A stretch of 64,000 nt of DNA from Datisca glomerata (GCA_003255025.1 QANY01002972.1:25754-89753), one strand, 5' to 3'; shown: positions 47,261 through 60,889, counted from the stretch's first letter. Notes: generated by a model not told the origin, from the letters alone. Made by a program: numbers and translations.

Positions 47261-49854
47261 TCACTCTGAAAGTGCACGAATTAGATTTTTGTGACACACA
47301 CTTGTAGGGCCAGTATAAATTGTTGGTTTTAAGGACTTATTGTGCATATTGTATCATGTCTCCATCAATGCATAAATAATCTTTATTATCATGATTTTAA
47401 AGGGGACATTTTTTCTCCAATGGTAGTCTAGTGCTCATCATGTGATGGTACTTGTGATCTCATCATGATATACTTGAAAATGTTTTATGGATAGTGTGCT
47501 TCATAGGCGCATTAGATCTAAAGACAAGAAGGATATTGTTATGTTGAATTTTATGAGCTTCCTTTTTCATACCCAACAACTCTCTTCCCAACGGCTTCTC
47601 CTCACCAAGTTCTTCTTCACTGCTAAAGAAACACATATTTATTTGATTATTGACCTCTTAAAGCATGTGTGTCCTATCCTATTTGTTCTTTACTTCGAGA
47701 GCTACATATTTTTAGTAGTTATATTAATATGGGACCTGCATTGGTTTTCAAGTAGTCACTGTAACAATAATATTCCACAAGGAGCCAATTAGAACCAGGA
47801 ATTTCTTAACCGAGTGATAACATTTTGATCTTAAAATGTTATTTGAAAATTCCTTGTCCATTAGATGATTATGTTATGAGACGTTTTTCTTAAGACTGTA
47901 TATACATTTGTTTCCTTCATATGCTTGTCAAGTTATAGTTATGTTTTTTATGTGACCTTGAATTTTGACTCTTTTTTTCTCTTATTTTTCCTCTATCAAA
48001 GTTATCATTTTTTATTTTTCTACTTTTTTTATGTGGTTGATTTAATTAGATAAGTTCCCATCATAGATATTATCTTGTTGATATCTCATCTTGTTAACTT
48101 GGTTGATGGACAGAGGAAAGCCAAACTTCTTTGAGAGAAGGGTTAGAGATTATAAAAAATACTTATTTAGCAATTGCAAACCCTCTGATACATATTGAAA
48201 TATGTCTGAGAAGTCAAAGTGTAGAGCCTTAAAGTAACCTGCATTATATGATTTCTATACTTAACCTTTCCACGTGGAATATTATGTTTCTTACTGTTCT
48301 TTTGTGAGCTCTTCGATTTAAGAAATTTCAAGGATGCTTGAGACTTTTGTGATTCCTGATTAATTATGTGGCAGGAGTAACCCATTTGTTCGTATGAGAA
48401 AGGTTTGTAAATGACTGAATCCACAATCATTTTTCATTTAGACACATATGTTGAACTAAAAATATGAGGAACTAGTCAGACAAAGCCAGAATACATGGGT
48501 TATAAAAAAAATGGTTGCTTAATAATAATATATAATACTTCATAACACTTGTGATATTAGACTAATGTGTGGGTTACATTGTGTTTGTTCTAGGTTAGCT
48601 GTTTAGGTGGAGAGTCTGAATCTGACACAAGTGATTACTGGAGGTAAGACAAGTTTATTCCCTTGCATGACCTTTGAGTTTGGATAATCCCTCATGTTGG
48701 TAAAAACTATTGTAGACTTGTAATTGAAAGTGAAAATACAAGGAAGCAAGATAAGAGAATCCGACTTTCAGCATGTGGACATTAGTGGGTTATCTACACA
48801 GTCATAACAATAAATACAATCGGATAGTTGAGGAACAACGAGAGATGAGAATGATATCCTATTATTGTGCCAGTGTGACAATATGTTACTTCAAAGCATG
48901 AAAGGCCATTGATGGTGCAATGAACTTGCTTCTCTTATAGATAATGTAGGCTATTTGCATACCTTAATGTAAATTATTATATTTTACATTAAATAATTAA
49001 AATATGTGAGGTATCAGAGTGATCATACATTTTGATCGAAGTAATCTTTCATTTAGATTGGAGTAATCCTATCCTTAATCAACCACATAGGACCCAAGCC
49101 AAGTAAGGGCGGGGTAGAGGGAAGAAGGGTCTCAAGCCCAAGCACATCACGAACACATGCAAATTGCAAAACGGGCTCTTTTACACTAAGGCTACAAAAC
49201 TAGCCGAACCAGCCCATTAATTTAGTTGTACGATACTAATATAGGATTAGTTTAGTTAGTTTGCGATGGCTTAGATTAATAAGAAAACAAAAATGAATAT
49301 TAATATAGGATTAGTTTGTTTCATATTTGGTGTTTGATTTGGAAATCTCTAAGTAAAGTTAGTTTCTAATTTATGGATTTGGGGTCAACAAGAGTATTAT
49401 GATTTCTGATTTGTGAATTGATGTTGAAAAACTTTTTAGGCATTATTTCTTGTTTTTTATTTTTGCTTCTTGGCTTTTTGATTTTATTCCTTCCTAACGG
49501 TTCATCCTGGCCTGAATGCTGGGACGAACCAACCCATCCCGTGTGTGTTTTTTCCTTCCTACAGGACGATATGAGGCGAGAAATTTCTTACTTAATTTGG
49601 TTTAGGACAGGATAAAACACCCTAAAATTTCATTCTGAACCGTCTCATGCACATCCCTAATAATAATTTTTATTTTAGAGGAATCATGTGAAAAATCATA
49701 ACATTGAGGGTGTGTATCCATTTTTAAAAATTTAAAATTCTTTAATATTTTAAAAATTCATGCATCACATACGTTTAGGGGAAGTTCTTAATTGCTCATA
49801 TTTAATTATGATATTTTTCTTCCAACAAATTGTATGTTATCAACAAAAATGGGG
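47261..49854. other. Unassigned DNA
   Basis: About 2.6 kb. The longest frame (47,487-47,792, plus, 101 codons) has a hydrophobic C-terminal half but no recognisable family or paralogue in the window, and I do not call it a gene. No repeat partner was noticed. Confidence 0.3.
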
Positions 49855-51028
49855 GGTTAATCCTAATAAATGTGACAAATTTGATGATAACAAATAATAT
49901 AAGGACTAATATTTGTTCAAGTGTTATGCTCTAAATAAAAAGAAAATAAAGTCAAAACTCTTTATTGTAAGTGTTTATAGAAAAAGATTAAAGGATATCT
50001 TAAACCGGCATTGTTAGATACACATAAAATATTGTGAAAAACTTGAAATATATTAAACAAACTTGAAATGGTTAACTCAAAGTTGTCAGAACTCGCCATG
50101 TCAAAAGGATTCTAGAACCAAACTTAACCTCTCATGAACTAGACTGTATCAGACCATGAGACTAAATTAGTAAAAATACTACCACTCTATTCACCTCCAG
50201 TTCAACAACTTAATCGGCTCAAATTTAGATGGTTTAGAACATCACAACCAGCCCATTGATTCCTCAAATCGATAAACTAGTGGGTTTTCAAGGAAAGAAT
50301 CTTTCCATGTTTGGAACCGGTCCACATGTACCATTCCACTAGTTTGTGCATCTCTTCCACACCTATACATAACCCAATAGGCTCCTCATTTCAAACCTCT
50401 ATGATGAAAATTGGTAAGGTTTGCCAATTTTTTATAGGCTTGTATTTTTAGCATTGATCTATGGGAATTCTTAGCGAGAAGCTAAAAGATATTGTGAGCA
50501 AAAAATTGAGAGATCTACTCTTTTAAAGAAGGAAGAGGTTTTGTAAGATTTCAAAATCTCGACCGTGCATTATTTCCAATTGAATCCATAAACAAATATA
50601 GTTTGTAAATGTCTAGTTATCACCCGTAAGAAGATCGTGAGGGAAAATCTTCAAGGGAGGATCCCTGAAGCATGGACGTAGGGATAAGGTTTCCTGAATC
50701 ACGTAAAACTATCGCGTTTTGAATCTCTCTTCTTTACTCTATTTTAAAGTGCACTTTACTTTTCCGTATTTAATTTATTATACGTTTAATTTTCAAATTT
50801 CAATTCCCCTCATTATTTATTCAATTTTCAACATGTACTAAATCGAGTATCATTTTTTGATCTTCAGTTACTACTTGAGTAGTTTGTTTTAAAACACATG
50901 TTTATAATATTATTATTTGATTGCTTTACTTTTTTGTTTATTTTATTTCAAGCAATTCATTTTTTGAATTCAAGTTCTTCCTTTTTTTTAATATTTCCCT
51001 TATAAAAGGGTGTCATACCGGTCCTACA
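49855..51028 (+). mobile_element. Second solo-LTR-like copy
   Basis: About 1,174 bp, related to the reverse complement of 31,736-32,889. Start GGTTAATCCTAATAAATGTG corresponds to TGTTGACCCTAGTCAAGATG; the end GGGTGTCATACCGGTCCTAC (then A) corresponds to GGGTGTTATATCGATCATTC (then A). It contains CATGGACGTAGGGATAAGG, the leader motif shared with the first copy. The first base pair (GG for TG) has decayed and no target duplication is evident. Confidence 0.6.
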
Positions 51029-51147
51029 TATTTGACTTAGAGTTTGCTATTAGAAAATATCAACAATTATTAAAAATAGTTACAATACTACTTGGGCAAT
51101 TCAAGTAACTAATATGATTACTTGAAGAGTTCAAGTAGTATGTTATA

Positions 51148-51320
51148 ATGCATTAGTTCAAGAGTATCAAAAAATAATTTACAAGTGCTCATGCTCAAAA
51201 GAGATTCGATGAACTGGGAATTCTCCTCAAATGGATTTCTCTATTGTCATCTTATTCTATCATCGTTATTTAAGAAGATGAGGCACCACCACATGCATTG
51301 ATCATTTTCACATTCATGTG
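51148..51320 (+). repeat. 173-bp segment copied from near 25,211
   Basis: Differs from 25,211-25,383 at two positions by eye. Immediately downstream, GTGAAAATCAGCTAAAA is repeated in tandem (51,318-51,334 and 51,335-51,351), then a ~170-bp piece related to 57,560-57,710 begins. The arrangement looks like filler DNA at a repaired break. Confidence 0.85.
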
Positions 51321-51554
51321 AAAATCAGCTAAAAGTGAAAATCAGCTAAAAGTGATTAAAAGAATTGAAGCTATATTGTCTTGTTGCTATCTAGATTCTT
51401 TGGATATCGCTGGTCGTTATACCAAGTAAAAAACTAAATGACTAAGCAACAATGTTGGTCCTTAATTCTATAATCTGATTTGTCTCATTTATTTTGAAAC
51501 AAAACATATGGAATAACGAAGTTTGAAGAAGTAAAGGAAGTGAAATGATCTTGT

Positions 51555-52867
51555 TTTCAGTGACTCAGTGAGTAGTAGTGATGAATTAGCACTTATAGTG
51601 ACGCTACACCCATATGTAGCATAACTAAGCTTAACTATCATTCCATTTGCTTAGTAAATTCATATATTTGAGAATTACATTGCATTAGTTGACCCAATTG
51701 ACCTTCACAATCACATTTTGAGTTTGTAAGTTCGAATAATACTATTATAATTTCTACAAATATGACAATATCTGAAAATACACTTTAGTCATGTAACACG
51801 TATGTTGCACGTGGTATAATATTTCAATATGTATACTATTTTATTGCTTGCATGATTCAATACCATTTATAGTAGATGAATGTATCAAACTAGTGATAAG
51901 CTATCGAAATTTGATTGATTGGTTTCTTCATATTAACATACATATGGATGAGAACAAAATTAAAATTTACTTTATAACAAAAAGAATAGAACAATTGAGA
52001 GTAAAAAGACAAAGTTATGTTTTTGAAAAATAAGTCAAAATTAAAGAAATCAATAAACACAAGAAATTTGAAAAGTATATAAATAATTTATTCATAAATC
52101 AAAATTAATATTTAATATATCAATCAGAATATTTAAGTATTTTTATTTCATTTTATTTGGTGAATCGATTCAATGTATCTTTCAATATGTTTCAGTTAAC
52201 CACATTGAGGGTTTCAAATAATAAAAGATAGCAATGATTTTCCTCTCATGTGGTACTTAACCTATTATTATCAATTAAAATTAATAATTAATATATCAAT
52301 AAGAATAGTTAACATATTTTTATTTAATTTTATTAAATAAATAGATTTAATGTATGTGTAAGTATATGTGTCAACCAGTAAGATTTAAGCATATCAAATA
52401 CTAATATTAGAATAATAAATTATAACTAAACATTTATAAAACGATTATTGTGTCGTGTTACTCTTAATATATTATTATTTATTATATGTCTTATAGATAG
52501 ATGTAAATCTAAATATTTATTTTATGTTATGCTAAAGAATTATATTATCACTATTTTGATTTAATGAAATTATGCAATTCCGACGGACAAACCTTCAATT
52601 TTGTCTACATTTTTTATTAATGTTTTTTCTAATAACACTTTTTCAATTTATACTTATGATTGATTCATTCACCTCCTATTAGTTTAAGAACTATGCATTC
52701 ATTATCATCATGGATTCACGTGAGATACATAAATTGAACTTGAAAATTCTTGAACTATTCATGTTTATTATAAGAGTTAATTTGAAAGTTCTAAAACAAT
52801 CCATAACTTTAATGAAAGCCCATTTCAAAGTAAAATATCAATAAAAGAATTCAATTTACAAGTAATG
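51555..52867. repeat. ~1.3-kb AT-rich repeat, copy 2
   Basis: Matches 44,310-45,700. It stops abruptly at AAGTAATGTAG (~52,868), where CACTA-derived sequence takes over. Confidence 0.7.
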
Positions 52868-52971
52868 TAGGGTCGACTTTTAATAACGTTGGCAACCATA
52901 GCGTTTAGACAAATGATATGAAAACGCTACGATAGCATTTTTTTGCCACTATCATAGCTTTTTTTGTAGTG
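52863..52971 (-). mobile_element. CACTA element terminus, copy 4 (truncated)
   Basis: On the minus strand it begins CACTACAAAAAAAGCTATGA at 52,971, the most canonical CACTA end in the window. Only about 109 bp remain. It abuts the same flank (GTTATGATTAATCATTTCGT) as copies 1 and 2, so it is the inverted counterpart of the same insertion. Confidence 0.75.
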
Positions 52972-53154
52972 GTTATGATTAATCATTTCGTCTTATTTTG
53001 TGTGAGTATAACTTTAGCATAAAATGCGGAGGTACACAGATTGGAAACTCAAATGGGATTGTGTATGAAAGGGATAATGAGACTCTTGGACCATCTACAT
53101 ACTATGTCACTGGTACAAATAGGTGGCGTTGTACTTAATTCTATATTCATTGAA

Positions 53155-53389
53155 CATTCTGTTTGTGCATGTTAGTGATCAGCAAAGAATTTGCCTTGTA
53201 TCCTACACTTCGAAAGTTAAACCACAGTTGGTAAGTATACGCAATTCTAAATTTGTCTGCTCATCCTTTTTTTTCTCCATGTCACTAATGACATTCAAGC
53301 TTAATTTGCAGTGCTTCTTCCAACAAAATGTGGTACAACATATTCAAACTCCACTCTGTCTTGTTAATGCATCATACGATTCATGGCAG
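53155..53389 (+). pseudogene. Pectin acetylesterase fragment, two exons (R)
   Basis: Exon ending at 53,230 (SYTSKVKPQL, donor GTAAGT), an 81-bp intron ending TTTGCAG, and a 78-nt exon 53,312-53,389 reading CFFQQNVVQHIQTPLCLVNA then SYDSWQ, followed by GTTAGT. The SCTSKLxP…CFFPQN…DSWQ order of plant pectin acetylesterases is kept. One frame runs across exon, intron and exon (within 53,123-53,452). At the nucleotide level it is closer to the L1 copy than to L2. The catalytic region is missing, so no activity is expected. Confidence 0.75.
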
Positions 53390-54767
53390 GTTAGTCATTC
53401 AATTCTCATAATGATAAACTACGTTTTATGCTTTTGTGTTATGAATGAGTAAGACCTATAACATGACTAATGCTTTATTTAAGAACTAATTGGTAAATTT
53501 GTTGAAGAACTAATTATTGTTTGCTTGTTAATCATATCTTTGTAAATCAGATAGGCTGTGATGAAATGTTTTTAAGTCAACTATATTTGATTTTGATTTG
53601 CAAATTGGAACAATTTGAACTTTTATTTTTACTAGATTGCGAAGTCATCTGAATGTGCTTTTTTTGGAACTTCTTGTTCCTCTTTGTTATGTTTTTCCAG
53701 CCTGAAATCAATTGTCCACTAGTGAAATTTACGTAACCAATATTTATCAAATTGGTAAAGTACGGGGAGGTTAGTCATCTAATTATTTTACTTATTTCAT
53801 GTGCACTATCAATACATGATGGTTCATAATTAATTAAACAAAGCGAACAAGGGATGGATGAATTCTAATATCAACTATCTTATTGTCAAACCACCAATTA
53901 GGTTAATTATATGGAATTAATGCAATATACTGAAAATCTAGTTGAGTTTAATAAGAAACTATTACAATTGGTATGATATCTACAATTGCATGCTAACCTG
54001 CCAATCTTGTTTAAGAGTGTAGAGGTGACTATACCAGAGATAGAGGCGATACGCCTGACACATTATGTAACAATCAGATCTGAGTGTAGCATTTCACTTT
54101 GTTCTTCTCTACAAAAGCTATATGCTATCTTCGACTTCCAAATTTCTATTAATTTTTTGTACATAAACCCAAAACTGACATGCAATACAATCTCATAAAC
54201 CCAGCAAGTTATCAAAATTCGAATAGGATGCTAGAGTATTACTTGTAGTGTATGGTGCTTTCAGCAACAAGGAGTATATTAAAACATAGAAAGAAAGGTA
54301 TTATGTTACATAGTTTTATTTGGGCATATCAAAATAAAAGTAGGGAACTCGCGGTAACCTCTTTGCTTTACTTGGGAGTGAAACTTAAAAGTGATTAAAA
54401 ATTGAAGCTCTAACATCTTGCTGCTATCTACATACTTTCGATATAGCCAATGGTTATACCAAGCAAAAAACTAAATGGATAAAGAACAATATCGATCCTC
54501 TATTCTATAATCTTTTCATCAACAATATCTGCAACAATAGAAGGTAGGAAAGAAAAAGAGTTGGTTAAGATTCTCCTTATCAAGTTTGTTAAGACTCGTC
54601 TTTCTTTCCCATATTTGATGGCTTCGTTTAGGAACTGCTCACACAACCTAATTATGCCATACTCTATCATTTGCTCCATCTCTAATGATGCCTTACCTTT
54701 AAAAACATGATAATTGTAGTTGTATGTATATTCTCATTCCCAATTTAACTGCAACTCATAAGCAGCA

Positions 54768-56747
54768 CTGAAAGATTACATCTTGCATCATATGATTCAT
54801 ATGGTGGGCCTTTTCCCTTTGTTTTTTCACTATCTTTATGGCCTTGAGTCTATCCTTAGCCCTGCCTCTCTCGATCTTCACTCAAAAGCTAGAATTTGAA
54901 GCCTCGTTCTATCTTTAAGGTATATCAACATCTACTTATGCATCTTCTATGGTACTATTCTTATTTTCTCTTTATCGGTTGTTTCTGCTTTTACTTTACT
55001 CACTGTCTTTGTTTTAATTGATTATCTTAAGAAAATAGGATCAATAGTATTGAATTAAAGAGTTTACCTTTATTTGTAATTTCATACAAATAATATCTGT
55101 TGAAATATTCTCAAGTCTTATGAAATGTCAAATCTTTTTACTCCTAAAAATACCAAACCTATGATGATGGCAATGTCCATAGTGATAAGGAGGACTCAAA
55201 GCACATTTTTAGGACAGCCTCATCGGGTACATAATTGAGCTTGATCTTCATAATTGTATTGTCAACACTATCATTTTGACAAGGGTTTAAACTTCTCTAA
55301 TCAGAAGATCGATTGAATCAAATTTTAGTTTGATCTTTTAAGACTCAAAGTATTATCCTTTTTCAGTAAATTGTTGCAGATCAGCTTATGCATTGCTACA
55401 TGTTTTTAATTGATACAAGTAACCAAATTTGAAGTCCAATATAACAAAATTTCTAAACAAGTTGATGTACAAGCTTTAGAAGCTTTAGGTATGTATATTC
55501 TCTTAACGCTAAATGGTACTGTATTTAATTCCATTAGGCTTTATTTGGTTTTGATTTTCTTATTCCTTTGTTTGAATATTTTATATTTGGCTCATTAGTG
55601 ATGCTTCTTAGTGAGCTTTTTAAAATCATATATTCTGACATCATTTTCAATTTCCTAGTGAAGGTAGAGATGAATCTGTTTTGGTTTAAATCTAGGAAAT
55701 CTGGACCGTGAATCTGTGTTGACATGTTTTATTTAACTATGTAACCTCAAATTCATGTCTGGTTTTTGTGATTTTTGTCTGATTTTTGTGTTTTTCTATG
55801 GTTTTTCCGTGTTAATTAGGATTCTGGATGCTAAACTCTAGATCTTTGGATTTCTTTGTACTTTTCTATATGTTGCTCTTATAGGAGATGATACTTTAAT
55901 TACCTGTCACTGTGCTGCTAGTTTGGATAATATTAGGTAGTGTGTTGATTGTGTGATGGTTGGTTATATATATTTGTTCCTACTATACACATGGTAAGGC
56001 AATGTTTCTTCACTTTTGCCTTTCAAAGGAAAGAGGTAGAGGCTGCTTCTTTAGGCAATGTTTTATCTGCTTAGTTTCTGCTCAAACTTTAGAGCAGGAA
56101 ATCTAGAAGTTTTCTTGTTTTCCTTTTTACTATGTTCTTTTTTGGTTTAATTTTTATTGATGTTGTTTTTTATGTTATCTTTTGACTTATTCTGAGTAGT
56201 TCATTGAGGAGATATCATTAGTGGAAAAGGGCTGATAAATTTCTATAGTTACTGTGATTGAAATAGGAGAAAGTGCCAATAGTGACAAATTTGTTCATTG
56301 ATGAATAAAAGAGTTGTAAATGATATTTGTTGCGCATTTAGGTTTGGACATTTGAAATCTTATCTCCTTCTTGGAATATGAATTGAAAGTATTATGTTGG
56401 TGTCAAATTCTTCCCAGTAGACTACATATGTAAAGAGTTGTAAATGATGTACATCTCCAACTTCTAAAAAAATAAAGAGCCATGAGGGGTAAGGTGAATG
56501 GTTAGGCTTGTGGTCTGGTCACATTAGGTGTGGGGCTCCGATCCACTTAAGAAACCTACATGACAAAAGCTCATAGATAAGTCTTGAGGGTTGATTTGTT
56601 CTTGTACATTAGGTTTATTAATCATTAATTTTCATGTGTTATTAATCATTAATAATTATTTTACTCTATTTATTTCTCTTTAGTCATATTAAATTGAATA
56701 GTATATTTTTCCACACTATTTTTTAGATTCAGTTTGTATAAATGAAT
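54768..56747 (-). repeat. Block X, inverted copy in R
   Basis: About 1.98 kb matching the reverse of 20,250-22,960 less two deletions. Left join: AAGCAG then CACTGAAAGATTACATCT. Right join: AAATGAATTC then TTTGTAAATCAGGTAGG. Both joins overlap the two parent sequences by 2-3 bases. In R it is wedged between two copies of the pectin acetylesterase flank, unlike its setting in L2. Confidence 0.8.
55420..55488 (+). pseudogene. Probable condensin CAP-H exon (block X, R)
   Basis: A 69-nt segment with AG before and GTATGT after, reading VTKFEVQYNKISKQVDVQAL. It is the inverted twin of 22,001-22,069, with N for D in QYDK. The same caveat applies: one short exon, recognised from the VQYDKxSKQVDVQALK pattern of plant CAP-H. 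Confidence 0.48.
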
Positions 56748-58499
56748 TCTTTGTAAATCAGGTAGGTTGTGATGAAATGTTTTTAAGTCAACTATATTTG
56801 ATTTTGATTTGCAAATTGCAACAATTTGAACTTTTATTTTTACTAGATTGCGAAGTCATTTGAATGTCTTTTTCTCGAACTTCTTGTTCCTCTTTGTTAT
56901 GTTTTTCCAGCTTGAAATCAATTGTCCACTGCTGAACTTTACATAACCAATAATTAGTCATCTAATTATTTTACTTATTTCATGTGCTCTATCGATACAT
57001 GATGGTTCATAATCAATTAAACAAAGCGAACAAGGGATGTATGAATTCTAATATCAACTATCTTATTGTCAAACCACAAATTTTGTTAATTATATGTAAT
57101 TAATTCAATATACTAAAAAGGTGACTAGTTTAGTTTAATAAGAAACTATTGCAGTTGGTATAGTATCTACAATTCCATCCTAACCTGCCAATCATGTTTA
57201 AGAGTGTAAATGTGACTATACCAGAGATAGGGGCGATGCACCCGGCACATAATGTAACAATCAGATCCGAGTGTAGCATTTCACTTAGTTCTTCGCTACA
57301 AAAGCTATATGCTATCTTTGACTTCCAAATTTTCTATTAACTTTTTGTACATAAACCCAAAACTGATATGCAATACAATCTCATAAACCCAGCAAGTTAT
57401 CAGAATTCAAATAGGATGCTAGAGTAATACTTGCAATGTATGGTGCTTTTAGCAACAAGGAGTATATTGAAGCATAGAAAGTCAGGTATTATGTTACATA
57501 GTTTTATTTGGGCATATCAAAGTAAAAGTAGGAAACTGGCGACATCCTCTTTGCTTTACTTGGGCATGAAAGTAAAAAGTGATTAAAAAAATTGAAGCTC
57601 TAACATCTTGCTGCTATCTAGATACTTTCGATATAGCCAATGGTTATACCAAGTAAAAAACTAAATGGCTAAAGAACAATATCGATCCTCTATTCTATAA
57701 TCTATTCATCAACAATATCTACAACAATAGAAGGTAGGAAAGAAAAAGAGTTGGTTAAGATTCTCCTTATCAAGTTGGTTAAGATTCGTCTTTCTTTCCC
57801 ATATTTGATGGCTTCTTTTAGGAACTGCTCACATAATCTAATTATGCCAGACTCTGTCATTTGCTCCATCTCTAATGATGCCTTACCTTTAAAAGCATCA
57901 TAATTGTAGTACTATGTATAACCTCATTCCCAATTTAACTGCAATTCATAAGAAGAAGATCTCCCATCCGGACAGGTTGATAATTACAATTACCACCTCA
58001 ATTAGAAGTGACATAAAAAATATAAATCATGAGGTGGCTTAAGCAGAACAAAAGGTTGAAGTTTCAGAATTAATGTTTTAATATATCTTATATGAATCTA
58101 TTCCAATTGTTATTTGAACTCCCTACTAAAAAATTGTGTATTTCAGATTGTATTGTCTTTCTTCCATTTGTAGTAAGTCAATCAGCTTTTCTTGTGTCTC
58201 TCTTATATCTTGTTTTCCATTGGCCTGCAACTTTTCTTTTTAAAGTGAAAAAAGTAATATTCAGATGCAAGTCTTTTGCTCTATATTATTTCTCTGTAGG
58301 GTTTCATCCATACACATTACTAAGACCTTTACATGATCATAGGAAAATCCTGAAGCAGCTTCCATTTGAATTCTAATAAGTGTTTAGTCAAGCAAGAAAC
58401 CAACAGTAAAACTATTTATGGGTGTTAGTCTGTGTTTATAAAGTTGTTTATATAATTAGGATAAAACTATCATATTTTGTGTGATATATTATTGTTCAA

Positions 58500-58610
58500 T
58501 GCTATCATGATAGGTTCTATGTTGATCTTCTTAAAACTGCACCCTAAGAGAATATTCGTTTGGCTTTGAGATGGTTGAATTTGATGAATCTTGCTTGTTT
58601 CGGTGAATTA
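58500..58610 (+). pseudogene. Copy of the unidentified conserved exon (R, first)
   Basis: Reads DRFYVDLLKTAP, then a TAA (TAT elsewhere), ENIRLALRWLNLMNLACFGE. Otherwise in frame with the other copies. Confidence 0.42.
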
Positions 58611-60099
58611 AAATGAATTTTTCACTGACTGACTACTACTTTAATTTATTAAATTTTTCTTTTACATATTCTCGAACTTGAAAGACCATAACTTCTTCTA
58701 TCACCTTTGCTTGAATTTTTATGCAGTAAAATTGTGATGTTAAGGATTAATCTGAAAAAAATGAAACAATTAGATTTGTATTTTAAGAACTATGATCATT
58801 CAAATGTCTACAGCTCTGCTCAAAACTATTTTTTTCATCCCTTTTTTACATATTTCTAGATGCATCTCCTATATTAGTTTTCAAATTGAGATTGATTTTG
58901 TCAATTCTTTGAAAAGTTTTCAGTGCTGTTTTAATGCTTTAAAAAATTGAATGAGTTTAATCAATTGCGTGAGTTGCTAACTTATTGGTGCTTGAGAAAT
59001 TTTATTAGTAATGGGTTTATGCTATTAGTTGTGAGGATGATATTAGTTTAATGTTTGTTTGACATTGTTAGTTGGTCAAGGGTTATATAGTCTGACATAT
59101 TTGTTTAGCTGCTAACATGTTTTATTTGACTAATTTTTTACAGTTTCTTATTTAGATAGTTCTTAGACATTTTGTTTTAGTTAGGAATTGAATTGGAATT
59201 TGAGCTGGATGACCTTATTGTAGAGTACTTAGGGTAGAAAACTCTTCGTAAATTGTAGGTTGGTTGTTAATCATATCATTGTAAATCACGTAGGCTGTGT
59301 AGAAATGTTTTGAAGTCGAACACATTTGATTTTGATTTAGAAATTTCAACAATTTGATCATTTATTTTTACATGATTATGACATTATCTGAATATCTTTA
59401 TATAGAACATCTTATTCCTCTTTCTTATGTTTTTCTAGCCTGAAATCAACTATCTTATTATCGAACATCTAATTGGGTTAATTAATGGTTTCACGATTGT
59501 GGTGAAACAACAATGTTGATCTTTAATTCTATAATCTATTACATCAACAATATATGCATCAATAGAAGGTTTCCAATTCTTCCAAAAAAGAAAAGAAAAT
59601 GAGTTAGTTAAGATCCTCCTTGGCAAGTTGGTTGAAATATGTCCTTTCCAATATTTGATGGCTTCTTTTAGGAACTGCTGACACTACCTAATTATGCCAG
59701 ATGTTAGACTCTGCCATTTGTCCATCTCTAATCATGCCTTACCTTTAAAAAAATTATAGATATAGTTGTATGTACTTCCCTCTTTTCCTAATTTAACTGC
59801 AACTTATAAGCAGTGGATCTCCCATCTAGATAGGTTGATTATTGTGATTGCCACCTCAATGAGAAGGCTAATAAAACAATCATGAGGTGGCTTGAGTGGA
59901 ACAAAAGGCTAACGTTTCTGAATTAATGATTTATTATTATCTTATATGAATATATTTCAATTGTGATTTGGACTCCCTACTAAAAAATTTATGTACCTGA
60001 GATTGTATTGTCTTTCTTCCATTTGTAGTAAGTCCATCAACTTTTCTTGTTTTTGTGTTACTGATTTCTATTGGCCTGCAACTCTTCCTTTCGAAATGA

Positions 60100-60380
60100 A
60101 AGAAAGTAATATTCAGATGAGAGTCTTATGCTCTATATTATTCTCTATTTGGTTTCATCCATACGCATTACTGGGACCTTTACATGATCACAGGAATCAC
60201 TGGATACGGTTTCATAAGAATGTTTTTGCTCATCTCGATGCCATTGTTTCACCAACACTTCCTATCCACATCAAACCATTTTGTATATGAAAAGTTTGCA
60301 GGGTGTATATTCATCATTAATTTTTTCGACATGACTAAGTCATCACTTTGGTTTTCTTTTGTTAAGCAATATGTTTGATA
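60100..60380 (+). repeat. R copy of the GFHPYALLRPLHDHR-type segment
   Basis: Counterpart of 3,060-3,290 and 11,457-11,700. Two overlapping frames are open (to 60,290 and to 60,378), one reading WFHPYALLGPLHDHRNHW. Family unknown, coding status uncertain. Confidence 0.3.
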
Positions 60381-60889
60381 ATAAAGATCACTAAAAAACT
60401 TGTCTAGATTTCTTTTCTCCTTACATACCCCTTGCAAAACCATTAAACGTCAAATTTTGAAACTTATTTGATAGTGTAACTGCATTACTCTTCTGCCTTA
60501 TCATGTAATTTTTTTGCAGATTGTGTATTACACAATAAATCGTGCATTACTTTGCTTTCATTAGATACAAAACTCTTGTTTTACACAGAATAAAAAAAGT
60601 AAAAACTCTTATTTTTTACTCTTTGTTATGCTTCGTAGAGGAATTTTATTGTCATTGTTCTGATAATTATTTGTCAAATCAGCCAGAAAATCAAAATCTT
60701 AGATGAAAGCAGTTTTGAACCTACTTTGACTCGAATACTTTGGGATAAGAGATTATGAGAGTTGATCAATTATTGCTTAAATATTTTTTCATGGGTTTTT
60801 ATTTCATTTGGACATTTAAGTAAAAGATGACATTTTTTGGGTGATTTTCTGATTTGAGTGGCTTTTTGATAAGAAGCTAAAAGTTTGTT

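Noticed and set aside
47487..47792. 101-codon frame with hydrophobic stretches
   Set aside because: No family resemblance, no paralogue, no splice or promoter context; frames of this length arise by chance in AT-rich DNA.
55534..55725. 63-codon frame conserved at 21,764-21,955 (MSTQIHGPDFLDLNQNRFIS…)
   Set aside because: The two copies are about 97% identical DNA, so frame conservation is uninformative; it lies antisense, just next to the CAP-H exon, and matches nothing known to me.
56466..56560. tRNA-like or SINE-like phrase (GGTTAGGCTTGTGGTCTGGT), also inverted near 20,450-20,530
   Set aside because: It hints at A-box/B-box spacing but has no cloverleaf or flanking duplication, and occurs only as part of block X.
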